Assembly: GCA_002938075.1 (NCBI GenBank)
Contig: PTLK01000035.1
Span: forward strand, 1 to 12,234
Direction of reading: 5' to 3'
DNA length: 12,234 nucleotides
Source of the DNA: Alphaproteobacteria bacterium MarineAlpha3_Bin3
Lineage (GTDB): Bacteria > Pseudomonadota > Alphaproteobacteria > Rhodospirillales > Casp-alpha2
The stretch's first letter is position 1. The number at the start of each line of letters is the position of its first letter. A model generated the notes under the pieces. It saw only the letters and a list, made by a program, of their open reading frames with translations, had not been told where the DNA came from and ran no database searches. Below are positions 6,863 to 12,234 of this stretch, piece after piece. The translations under genes were made by a program, and so were the position numbers.

Positions 6863-6891
6863 AACTTAGGGTCCGCCGCCCGGCTTGGCAA
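6863..6891 (-). promoter_or_regulatory. Candidate icd promoter
   Basis: On the minus strand TTGCCA (complement of 6886-6891) and TAAGTT (complement of 6863-6868) are 17 nt apart. This matches the rpmB candidate in spacing and in the CCTAAGT core. Transcription would start about 40 nt before the icd ATG. Confidence 0.42.
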
Positions 6892-6908
6892 GGGGTGGAT
6901 GGCGGCAC

Positions 6909-7493
6909 CTACAGATGACTGGTCAGCACCTCTTCGGAGGGCTCGGGCGCCGCTTCGAGGGCCCAGAACACGTCGTCGGGGGTATCGACGACGGTGAACA
7001 GTTCGGCCACCGCCGGATGGGCGAAACCGCCGTCGATGATTTGTTGGACCAGGTCCCGCAGCGCCGTCCAGTAACCCAACGTGTTGACCACGACGACGGG
7101 CTTGGAATGGATGCGGAGCTGCTTCCAGGTGACGATCTCCAGCGTCTCGTCGAGCGTCCCCAGCCCGCCGGGCAGGACCACGAAACCGTCGGACAGCTCG
7201 AACATGCGGTTCTTGCGCTCGTGCATGGAGGCGGTGACGATCTGTTCCGTCACTTCGTCGTTGCCGACCTCCAGGTCCTTAAGAAATTCGGGGATGACGC
7301 CGACGGCCTCTCCGCCGCCGCCGAGCACCGCGTCGGCCACCACTCCCATCAGGCCGATGCGCCCGCCGCCGAAAACCAGCCGGACGCCGCGTTCGACCAT
7401 CAATTCGCCAAACCGGCGGGCGGCGGCCTCAAAGGCCGGGTCGTCGCCGGTCTTGGAGCCGCAAAAGACGCAAAGAGAGGAAATACGGGTCAT
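6909..7493 (-). CDS. LOG family protein (TIGR00730), Rossmann-fold nucleoside 5'-monophosphate phosphoribohydrolase
   Basis: Proteins of this family hydrolyse nucleoside 5'-monophosphates, or cytokinin riboside 5'-monophosphates, to free base and ribose 5-phosphate. The 194-residue protein has the N-terminal CVFCGS strand, the glycine-rich FGGGRIGLMG (41-50), MHERKNRM (90-97) and the signature PGGLGTLDE (108-116), with the catalytic arginine and glutamate in the last two. Length and motif order are normal for type I LOG proteins. The ATG is at 7493-7491 and the Shine-Dalgarno sequence is poor (GGTAAGAG directly upstream, part of a duplicated 14-mer). The in vivo substrate in bacteria without plant contact is uncertain. 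It is divergent from the cytochrome c genes and upstream of icd. Confidence 0.9.
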   Translation of the reverse strand: MTRISSLCVFCGSKTGDDPAFEAAARRFGELMVERGVRLVFGGGRIGLMGVVADAVLGGGGEAVGVIPEFLKDLEVGNDEVTEQIVTASMHERKNRMFELSDGFVVLPGGLGTLDETLEIVTWKQLRIHSKPVVVVNTLGYWTALRDLVQQIIDGGFAHPAVAELFTVVDTPDDVFWALEAAPEPSEEVLTSHL

Positions 7494-7494
7494 T

Positions 7495-7522
7495 CTCTTA
7501 CCATCAGCCTCTTACCATCAGC
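7495..7522. repeat. Perfect 14-bp tandem duplication in the LOG-gene leader
   Basis: CTCTTACCATCAGC occurs twice head to tail at 7495-7508 and 7509-7522. The first copy begins 2 nt before the LOG gene's ATG on the minus strand. Each unit carries the only Shine-Dalgarno-like purine run (GGTAAGAG) and, read on the minus strand, a mini-ORF beginning ATGGTAAGA: MVRG and MVRE. The second mini-ORF ends in a TGA that overlaps the LOG start codon. It may be a neutral slippage duplication. Confidence 0.85.
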
Positions 7523-7549
7523 GAATATTGATTGTCCGCTAGGCGTTCG

Positions 7550-7580
7550 TCACGTTAACGTCAGGGCAGAGTTATATAGT
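7550..7580. promoter_or_regulatory. Palindrome and -10-like element in divergent control region
   Basis: ACGTTAACGT (7552-7561) is a perfect 10-bp palindrome, extended to 12 of 14 symmetric positions at 7550-7563. TATATA/TATAGT at 7573-7580 is a possible -10 box for the cytochrome genes; the palindrome would then cover the -35 position, as an operator would. On the other strand GTGACG and CAATAT, 17 nt apart, could drive the LOG gene and would also be covered. No transcription factor family can be named from the sequence. Confidence 0.35.
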
Positions 7581-7672
7581 GTCGGCAACCGGCGCGTCTC
7601 GCGGATTTTTTTCCCGCCAGGGGATGGAACATCATCGGGGTGCCCGGGAATGAAACTTTCGGGAGGACCGCC

Positions 7673-8137
7673 ATGAAGAAAACCGCCATCCGTGGACTCA
7701 AAACCGCGATTCTGTCGCTGGCCCTTGCAGGCCTTATCGCGCTTCCGGCATTGGCCCAGGAAGGCGCCATCAAGTACCGCCAATCGGTGATGAAGGCCGT
7801 CGGCGGCCATATGGCGGCTATGGGCGCCATCCTCAAGGGCACCGGCGGCCAGGCCCGCGACCTCAAGGTCCACGCCGACGCCATGGCCGCCCTGGCCACG
7901 GTCGCCGCCAATGCCTTCCCCGAGGGGTCCGACTTCGGGATGACGCGGGCGAAGGAGGTTATCTGGGAGAACCCCGTCGAATTCAAAAAGGTGGTCCAGG
8001 TCTTCATCGACGAATCGGCGAAGCTGGCGAAAATCACCGCCAGCGGTAAATTCAAGGCGGCGGCAGCCCAGTTCCTCCACCTCGGCAAGAACGCTTGCGC
8101 CACGTGCCATAAGAAATTCCGCGAGAAGAAGAAGTAG
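7673..8137 (+). CDS. Class II cytochrome c (c-556/c' type), exported
   Basis: A 154-residue precursor with a clear signal peptide (MKKTAIRGLKTAILSLALAG, then LIALPALAQ), probably cleaved after ALA or AQ. The single haem motif CATCH (C142, C145, H146) sits close to the C-terminus, which is the hallmark of class II cytochromes: a four-helix bundle with haem bound on the last helix. KYRQSVMKAVGGHMAAMG in the first helix resembles cytochrome c-556, where a methionine is the sixth ligand, more than the five-coordinate cytochrome c'. The ATG at 7673 is chosen because GGGAGGA precedes it by 5 nt and the signal peptide begins there; a GTG at 7640 in frame is not needed. It is probably a periplasmic electron carrier, co-transcribed with the diheme cytochrome 11 nt downstream. 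Confidence 0.88.
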   Translation: MKKTAIRGLKTAILSLALAGLIALPALAQEGAIKYRQSVMKAVGGHMAAMGAILKGTGGQARDLKVHADAMAALATVAANAFPEGSDFGMTRAKEVIWENPVEFKKVVQVFIDESAKLAKITASGKFKAAAAQFLHLGKNACATCHKKFREKKK

Positions 8138-8148
8138 CGCCGCCGGAA

Positions 8149-9063
8149 ATGCCTGCCCTTTTGCCCGGGGCCGCCCGGTTGCCGAGCCTGGCTTTGGCGG
8201 TCCTCGTGATCGCCGCCGTGGTCGCCTCGGGACCGGCGCCGGCGGGCGAACCCGACCCGGTTCGCGGGAAATACTTGTTCGCCGCCGCCGGCTGCGCCGC
8301 CTGCCACACCGACAAGAAGGGCAAAGGGGCGTCCCTGGCCGGCGGGCGCAAGCTGAAAACCCCATTCGGGATATTTTTCAGCCCCAACATCACGCCGGAC
8401 CCCGAATACGGCATCGGCAAATGGAGCGACAGGGATTTTATCCGCGCGTTGCGCCAGGGCGTGGCCCCGGACGGCCGCCATTACTTCCCGGTCTTTCCCT
8501 ATCCGTCCTATACCGGGATCACCGACCGGGACCTTCTCGACCTCAAGGCTTATCTATTCACCCGGCCCCCAGCCAAAACTGCCAACAAGCCCCATGACAC
8601 GGCACCGCCGTTCGGCTGGCGGTTTCTAGTTCCCCTGTGGAAGTCGCTTTATTTCACTCCCGGGCCGTTCCGGGCCGACCCGGGACGGTCCGGACAATGG
8701 AACCGTGGCGCCTATCTGGTGACGGCGCTGGGCCATTGCAGCGAATGCCACACGCCGCGCGATGGGTTGGGCGGGGCCAAAGCCGGCATGGCACTCGCCG
8801 GCACCACGAAAGGCCCCGAAGGCGGGCTGATCCCCAATATCACCCCGGACAAGGAGACCGGCATCGGGCGCTGGTCCGACGGCGACCTGCATGAAATTCT
8901 CAAGACCGGCATGCTTCCCGACGGCGATTTCGTCGGCGATGTCATGGGCGAGGTGGTCGATGAAACCACCGGACGGCTCAAGGTTGCCGACCTCAAGGCG
9001 ATAATCCTTTATCTGCGCTCCCTGCCGCCGGTTTTCCACCGCATCGAACGAAAGAAGAAATGA
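8149..9063 (+). CDS. Diheme cytochrome c, dehydrogenase-subunit type
   Basis: A 304-residue protein with an N-terminal hydrophobic segment (about residues 11-30), acting as signal peptide or anchor. There are two class I haem sites, CAACH (C49, C52, H53) and CSECH (C197, C200, H201). Each domain carries the matching repeat FSPNITPDPEYGIGKWSD or IPNITPDKETGIGRWSDGDL, a duplication typical of the cytochrome subunits of membrane-bound alcohol, gluconate and aldehyde dehydrogenases; those usually have three haems, and the third domain is absent here. It starts 11 nt after the class II cytochrome stop, with only a weak ribosome site (GCCGGAA), so it is probably translated with it. No catalytic dehydrogenase subunit is in the window, so the electron donor is unknown. 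The C-terminus is strongly basic (ERKKK). Confidence 0.86.
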   Translation: MPALLPGAARLPSLALAVLVIAAVVASGPAPAGEPDPVRGKYLFAAAGCAACHTDKKGKGASLAGGRKLKTPFGIFFSPNITPDPEYGIGKWSDRDFIRALRQGVAPDGRHYFPVFPYPSYTGITDRDLLDLKAYLFTRPPAKTANKPHDTAPPFGWRFLVPLWKSLYFTPGPFRADPGRSGQWNRGAYLVTALGHCSECHTPRDGLGGAKAGMALAGTTKGPEGGLIPNITPDKETGIGRWSDGDLHEILKTGMLPDGDFVGDVMGEVVDETTGRLKVADLKAIILYLRSLPPVFHRIERKKK

Positions 9064-9130
9064 TCCCCCGCCGCCTTAAGCCGTCATATTTTTGCCGCCA
9101 TCGCCGATTAGTATTGCCAATCAGTATTGA

Positions 9131-9139
9131 TGGTATAAT
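9131..9139 (+). promoter_or_regulatory. Extended -10 promoter of the LysM protein gene
   Basis: TGGTATAAT at 9131-9139 is a perfect extended -10 element (TGnTATAAT). No good -35 lies at the usual distance, which extended -10 promoters tolerate. Just upstream, ATTAGTATTG (9107-9116) and ATCAGTATTG (9120-9129) form an imperfect direct repeat. The transcript would start near 9146, with GAGGAGG (9156-9162) then placed 7 nt before the ATG at 9170. Confidence 0.6.
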
Positions 9140-9169
9140 CAGTCGATTCTCCGCCGAGGAGGCCACCAC

Positions 9170-10195
9170 ATGGTCAACAAACCGCTTGTCATCATCGCCG
9201 TCGGCGGCGCCGCCATCGCCGCCGCCATCACCGTCAACGTGTTCCTGTGGCAGGACGAGGTCGTGGAAACGGCGGGGATCCAGCCGCCCGCCGAAAAGGC
9301 CGCTCCCGGCGGTCCCGCCAAAGGCCCAGAAGGCGGACCCGCCGGCACGCAGGGGTCCAGTTTCGACGTGATCAGGGTGGAACCCGGAGGCGACGCGGTG
9401 ATGGCCGGGCGAGCCAAACCGGGAAGCACCCTCGTCATCATGGCCGACGGCAAGCCCATCGGCGAAGTGACCGCCGACGGGCGCGGCGAATGGGTGTTCG
9501 TGCCGACGGCGCCGCTGAAGCCCGGAAGCCGTGAACTGAGCCTGGAAATGCGCTTACCCGGAGGTAAGCCCGTGGCCTCCGAGGACGTGGTGGTGCTGGT
9601 GGTTCCCGAACCGGACAAGGACGTCGCCGGGCGGCCGGCGAGCGGGCCCCAGGGGGCGGGGGTGGGAGCGCTGGCGCTGAAAACGCCCCGCTCCGGCGGC
9701 GCCAGCACCGTCATGCAGACGCCCGGAGGCAAGGAGGCCGAAGGCCCTCTCGGGCTCAGCGTCGATACCCTGGACTACGACGACAAGGGGCGGCTTTCCC
9801 TCAGCGGACGCGCCGCCCCCGGGGCCCGGGTCAACGTGTATCTGGATAACCGGTTCATCGGCCGCACCGAAGCCGACGCCGACGGCCAATGGCGGCTTTC
9901 CCCCGATGTCCGGATTAAACCGGGCCTCTATACGCTGCGCGCCGATCAGGTCGACAACGCCGGCAAGGTCGCGGCCCGGGTGTCGATGCCGTTTTCCAGG
10001 GCCGAGCCGATGGGCAAGACGCCGCCGGAACCCTTCGTTATCGTCCAGCCCGGCAATTCTCTTTGGCGGCTGGCTCGGCGGGCCTATGGCGAAGGCGTCC
10101 GCTATACGACTATCTTTGAAGCCAACAAGGAGCAGATCAAGGACCCGGATCTGATCTATCCCGGCCAGGTATTCGCGCTCCCGGCCACCAACTGA
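9170..10195 (+). CDS. Membrane-anchored Ig-like and LysM domain protein
   Basis: A 341-residue protein. Residues 4-26 are a hydrophobic segment (PLVIIAVGGAAIAAAITVNV) acting as anchor or uncleaved signal. A Pro/Gly/Ala-rich linker spans about 38-63. Two regions of probable Ig-like fold follow: one near 64-145 (PGSTLVIMADGKPIGEVTAD) and one near 195-275 (PGARVNVYLDNRFIGRTEAD, with GQWRLSP). They are clearly alike, each with a G..V.aDg.GeW turn, so they look like an internal duplication. The last 54 residues are a LysM domain (VIVQPGNSLWRLARRAYGEG to DLIYPGQVFALP) that should bind peptidoglycan. Proteins of this plan are frequent in Rhodospirillales but have no settled function. GAGGAGG precedes the ATG by 7 nt. 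Cell-envelope role is inferred. Confidence 0.85.
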   Translation: MVNKPLVIIAVGGAAIAAAITVNVFLWQDEVVETAGIQPPAEKAAPGGPAKGPEGGPAGTQGSSFDVIRVEPGGDAVMAGRAKPGSTLVIMADGKPIGEVTADGRGEWVFVPTAPLKPGSRELSLEMRLPGGKPVASEDVVVLVVPEPDKDVAGRPASGPQGAGVGALALKTPRSGGASTVMQTPGGKEAEGPLGLSVDTLDYDDKGRLSLSGRAAPGARVNVYLDNRFIGRTEADADGQWRLSPDVRIKPGLYTLRADQVDNAGKVAARVSMPFSRAEPMGKTPPEPFVIVQPGNSLWRLARRAYGEGVRYTTIFEANKEQIKDPDLIYPGQVFALPATN

Positions 10196-10249
10196 TCGGC
10201 CCTTTTCCCTTCCCGGGGCCCGGCGGGAGCGACTAGAATGCCGCCGGCT

Positions 10250-10274
10250 AGGTCATGAACTCATAAATGGCGAC
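10250..10274 (+). repeat. Left terminal inverted repeat of the MITE
   Basis: 25 bp, the exact reverse complement of 10392-10416. It ends in AAATGGCGAC on the inner side. Confidence 0.88.
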
Positions 10275-10324
10275 AACTGTGACACGTGTTATTTTGTCCA
10301 CTGGCAAGGAGTTAGGAGGGATTG

Positions 10325-10375
10325 ATGCCAGAGCATCATGACCAACGACACGACGTGGACCAGTGGGCAAAATAA
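10325..10375 (+). CDS. 16-codon ORF inside the MITE
   Basis: ATG at 10325 follows AGGAGG (10314-10319) by 5 nt, with a further AAGGAG at 10306-10311. It encodes MPEHHDQRHDVDQWAK and stops at TAA 10373-10375, whose last codons lie in the inner inverted repeat. The peptide is very polar and histidine-rich, with no recognisable family. It may be the fused start and end of a transposase ORF left by internal deletion, or a chance ORF. The Shine-Dalgarno sequence is stronger than that of many genes in this window. Confidence 0.3.
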   Translation: MPEHHDQRHDVDQWAK

Positions 10376-10391
10376 CCGTGCTCCGAAAGGG

Positions 10392-10416
10392 GTCGCCATT
10401 TATGAGTTCATGACCT
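10392..10416 (-). repeat. Right terminal inverted repeat of the MITE
   Basis: 25 bp, the exact reverse complement of 10250-10274. It ends 7 nt before the TTG proposed as psd start, and it contains a TGA (10403-10405) in the psd reading frame. Confidence 0.88.
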
Positions 10417-10423
10417 GGAAACC

Positions 10424-11128
10424 TTGAAAGGCCTAAGTCCGTTGAAGACCCCTTTGGTTCCCATCCACCGGGCCGGTTGGCCGTTCATCGCGCTGTTCGC
10501 CGCGGCGGCAATTGTCATGGCCGCCTTTTCCGAACTTTTGGGCTTTGCTGGCACCGTGTTGACGGTGTGGTGCGTTTATTTTTTCCGCAATCCCGACCGG
10601 GTGACGCCTGAGCGCGACGGCTTGATCATTAGCCCCGCCGACGGCATCGTGCAAATGATCGACCAGGCAGCACCCCCTAAGGAACTGGGCATGGGCGAAG
10701 GGTTGCGGTCCCGCGTCGCCGTGTTCATGAACGTGTTCGACGTGCATGTGAACCGGGTCCCCCTCGGCGGCACCATCACCGCCCTCCATTACCGGCCCGG
10801 TAAGTTCCTCAATGCGTCCCTCGACAAGACCAGCGAGTTCAACGAACGCCAAAGCCTGCGGTTGACCATGGCTGACGGCCGGGACATGGCCTTTGTGCAG
10901 ATCGCCGGCCTGATCGCCCGGCGGATCCTGTGCGACGTCACCGAAGGCCAAACGGTAAAGACCGGCGAACGGTTTGGCATGATCTGTTTCGGCTCGCGCG
11001 TCGACATCTATCTGCCCGAAGGCGTTGAGCCGCTGGTCGCCGTCGGTCAGCGCTCGGTGGCCGGGGAAACCGTGTTTGCCGATATCCGCGCCCAGGAACC
11101 CGCCCGCACGGGCAGAGTCCGCCCGTAA
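10424..11128 (+). CDS. psd: Phosphatidylserine decarboxylase proenzyme
   Basis: Psd decarboxylates phosphatidylserine to phosphatidylethanolamine at the inner membrane. The proenzyme cleaves itself at a Gly-Ser bond, turning the serine into a pyruvoyl group; here the site is FGSRVDIYLP (G190-S191 from the TTG at 10424). The short alphaproteobacterial/archaeal-like form is shown by VPIHRAGWPFIALFAA, a hydrophobic N-terminal segment (about 20-46), YFFRNPDR, SPADG and FMNVFDVHVNR. The product is 234 residues. No ATG start fits: TTG 10424 lies 7 nt after the MITE, and TTG 10442 (GAAAGG 10 nt upstream) is equally good and closer to the family N-terminus. An in-frame TGA at 10403 excludes starts further upstream. 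pssA follows 22 nt downstream in the same operon. Confidence 0.92.
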   Translation: MKGLSPLKTPLVPIHRAGWPFIALFAAAAIVMAAFSELLGFAGTVLTVWCVYFFRNPDRVTPERDGLIISPADGIVQMIDQAAPPKELGMGEGLRSRVAVFMNVFDVHVNRVPLGGTITALHYRPGKFLNASLDKTSEFNERQSLRLTMADGRDMAFVQIAGLIARRILCDVTEGQTVKTGERFGMICFGSRVDIYLPEGVEPLVAVGQRSVAGETVFADIRAQEPARTGRVRP

Positions 11129-11150
11129 TGGTCCCGCCGGAGGTCACGCC

Positions 11151-11930
11151 ATGAAAAAACTCCGCCCGCCCGGCACGCCCCGGAAAAAGCGGTTCAGGGA
11201 CCTGTCGATCAACCGCATGATACCCAACATCCTGACCCTGTTGGCCCTGGCGGCGGGGTTGACAGCGATCCGTTTCGGTCTCGACGGAAGATGGGAACAC
11301 GCGGTGCTGGCGATCATCGTCGCCGCCGTCCTCGACGCTCTTGACGGTCGCATCGCCCGGTTGCTCAAGGGCGCCAGCAAGTTCGGCGCCGAACTTGATT
11401 CGCTATCGGATTTCGTCTGTTTCGGGGTTTCGCCGGTGTTGGTGCTGTACCTGTGGACGATGAAGGACGCCGGAAGGCTGGGCTGGGTCCTAGTGATGCT
11501 GTTCACCATCTGCTGCGGGCTCCGCCTGGCCCGGTTCAACGTCATGATGGAAGATCATGACGCCCCGGCCTGGCAGGCCCGTTTCTTCACCGGAATCCCG
11601 GCCCCGGCGGGCGGAGGATTGGTGTTGCTGCCGATGGTCCTGTCTTTTCAGGGGAGCGAAGGTTTCTTTCGCCAGCCCTGGGTCGTCGGGATTTTCATGC
11701 TGGTGATTGCCGGGATGCTGGTCAGCACCATCCCCACCTATTCGTTCAAGAAGCTGAAGATCAGCCGGCATTGGATCCTGCCGACCATGCTGATTACCGG
11801 CGCCATCGCCGTTTTCCTGATCAACGCCCCGTGGTTGACCTTGTCGGTGGTGGGGTTGGCCTATATCTGTTCCATCCCCCTCAGCTACCGCGCCCAGCAA
11901 GCGCTACAGAAGGCCGAAGGCGACCCTTGA
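11151..11930 (+). CDS. pssA: CDP-diacylglycerol--serine O-phosphatidyltransferase
   Basis: PssA makes phosphatidylserine from CDP-diacylglycerol and serine, the substrate of Psd encoded just upstream. The 259-residue integral membrane protein has a basic N-terminus and several hydrophobic segments (about 25-40, 51-63, 88-105, then several to 245). The CDP-alcohol phosphatidyltransferase signature is complete: D62, D65-G66, A69-R70, G79, D83 and D87 in DALDGRIARLLKGASKFGAE followed by LDSLSD. CGLRLARFN and FTGIPAPAGG are typical of the bacterial type II (membrane-bound) enzyme. ATG 11151 is preceded by GGAGG with 7 nt spacing; the frame is open further upstream inside psd but lacks family similarity. 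psd-pssA gene order is common in alphaproteobacteria. Confidence 0.94.
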   Translation: MKKLRPPGTPRKKRFRDLSINRMIPNILTLLALAAGLTAIRFGLDGRWEHAVLAIIVAAVLDALDGRIARLLKGASKFGAELDSLSDFVCFGVSPVLVLYLWTMKDAGRLGWVLVMLFTICCGLRLARFNVMMEDHDAPAWQARFFTGIPAPAGGGLVLLPMVLSFQGSEGFFRQPWVVGIFMLVIAGMLVSTIPTYSFKKLKISRHWILPTMLITGAIAVFLINAPWLTLSVVGLAYICSIPLSYRAQQALQKAEGDP

Positions 11931-11948
11931 AGGCTTCTTTTCCGATAT

Positions 11949-11969
11949 AAACCGGATGCCGTTCGGTTT
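11949..11969 (+). terminator. Weak hairpin after pssA, possible terminator
   Basis: AAACCG (11949-11954) pairs with CGGTTT (11964-11969) across a 9-nt loop, 19 nt after the pssA stop, and is followed by TTGG. The stem is short and the T run minimal. The rest of the gap to 12071 contains only a GGCGG/CCGCC hairpin (12033-12045) with no T run in either direction. Confidence 0.3.
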
Positions 11970-12071
11970 TGGTAGTGGATAGAAACCCCTAGGCGCAGCG
12001 ATTCCCGTTGCCACGGCGGTCGTCCTTTTTACGGCGGTTCCCGCCGCCCCGACGCTAGGCCGGGCGGGCGT

Positions 12072-12234
12072 TTAGTGGGAAAGATTTATCGTTTCCTCCA
12101 ACAACCTGACCATACCCTGCCAGCGGGCAAACCCGACGCCGGTGACGATTTGGTCGTGGGCCTGTTTCCAGAGCGGCAACGCGCGGGCCAAAACCGTTTC
12201 CCCCTTCGAGGTGATTTCAATGGGCCGTTGGCGG
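12072..12234 (-). CDS. Probable MarR-family regulator, C-terminal fragment
   Basis: An open minus-strand frame runs in from the right edge and stops at TAA 12074-12072, giving 53 residues. RQRPIEITSKGETVLARALP and LWKQAHDQIV resemble the wing end and the first dimerisation helix of MarR proteins, where '(I)xLTxxGxxxLxxAxPLWxxAQ' is common. The remainder, ARWQGMVRLLEETINLSH, fits the last helix. The DNA-binding helices lie outside the window, so ligand and targets cannot be judged. It converges with pssA. The assignment is by motif memory only. Confidence 0.62.
   Translation of the reverse strand, partial: RQRPIEITSKGETVLARALPLWKQAHDQIVTGVGFARWQGMVRLLEETINLSH

Larger units (their letters stand above)
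10250..10416. mobile_element. MITE-like element with 25-bp perfect terminal inverted repeats
   Basis: A 167-bp unit with lower GC content than its surroundings. Its ends, 10250-10274 and 10392-10416, are perfect 25-bp inverted repeats beginning AGGTCATGAACTCATAAATG. A second pair, GTTATTTTGTCCACTGG (10288-10304) and its complement at 10360-10376, matches at 16 of 17 positions; the exception is a G-U pair in RNA. GATGC/GCATC (10324-10337) makes an apical hairpin, so the whole unit can fold back. It holds a 16-codon ORF but no transposase. The outermost bases are next to CTAG on the left and CTGG on the right, a possible imperfect 4-bp target duplication. I cannot name the parent insertion sequence. 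It lies between the LysM gene and psd. Confidence 0.85.

Noticed and set aside
5864..6997. Long plus-strand open frame opposite icd
   Set aside because: It is a shadow of icd with low-complexity, His/Asp/Gly-rich composition; icd itself is unambiguous.
7640..7672. GTG start giving a longer class II cytochrome
   Set aside because: It would place 11 residues before a textbook signal peptide; the ATG at 7673 has GGGAGGA just upstream.
9552..9569. GCTTACC/GGTAAGC hairpin inside the LysM gene
   Set aside because: A 7-bp stem within a conserved-looking coding region, with no sign of an inserted residue block; probably chance.
10211..10228. TCCCG/CGGGA structure after the LysM gene as a terminator
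   Set aside because: There is no following T run and the stem is interrupted; nearby GC-rich palindromes are common.
11025..11150. Upstream in-frame extension of pssA inside psd
   Set aside because: It lacks family similarity, and ATG 11151 has GGAGG at proper spacing.
12033..12045. GGCGG/CCGCC hairpin in the pssA-MarR gap as a terminator
   Set aside because: The only T run lies before it on the plus strand, and the minus strand has A's there; the polarity is wrong in both directions.

Overview
The window is GC-rich and reads as a chromosomal segment of an alphaproteobacterium, most likely a member of the Rhodospirillales. This rests on the eukaryote-like NADP isocitrate dehydrogenase, the 97-residue L28 protein, the short FGSR-type phosphatidylserine decarboxylase next to pssA, and the class II (c-556 type) cytochrome. 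It is inference from family resemblance, not a database match.

Left edge to 893: the 3' end of an esterase-like/phytase-like gene is followed by what looks like a deletion scar. A short plus-strand signal-peptide-like ORF faces a minus-strand gene that stops about 25 residues into a PAS domain. An AT-rich stretch without genes follows. rpmB (minus strand, with a good intrinsic terminator) and the biotin operon then diverge from back-to-back promoters.

1355-5533: bioB-bioA-bioF-bioD form one tightly packed operon, with ATGA and GTGA overlaps and a 2-nt gap. It covers the last four steps of biotin synthesis, from pimeloyl-thioester to biotin. bioF carries an in-frame palindromic insertion that makes an extra loop in the enzyme. 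Convergent to the operon are icd and, upstream of it on the same strand, a LOG-family phosphoribohydrolase gene with a tandemly duplicated 14-bp leader.

7494-9063: a divergent control region with a palindrome precedes two exported cytochromes c, a class II monoheme protein and a diheme protein, with no dehydrogenase partner in the window. 9170-10195 encodes a membrane-anchored protein with two probable Ig-like modules and a C-terminal LysM domain, behind an extended -10 promoter.

10250-10416 is the clearest mobile element: a 167-bp MITE-like unit with perfect 25-bp terminal inverted repeats, inner inverted repeats and a 16-codon ORF with a strong Shine-Dalgarno sequence. It abuts the 5' end of psd, which has no in-frame ATG start. 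psd and pssA form the phosphatidylethanolamine pathway. The right edge holds the C-terminus of a probable MarR-type regulator on the minus strand.

Most of the window is ordinary housekeeping sequence. The items worth attention are the two palindromic elements (inside bioF and before psd) and the deletion scar at the left.
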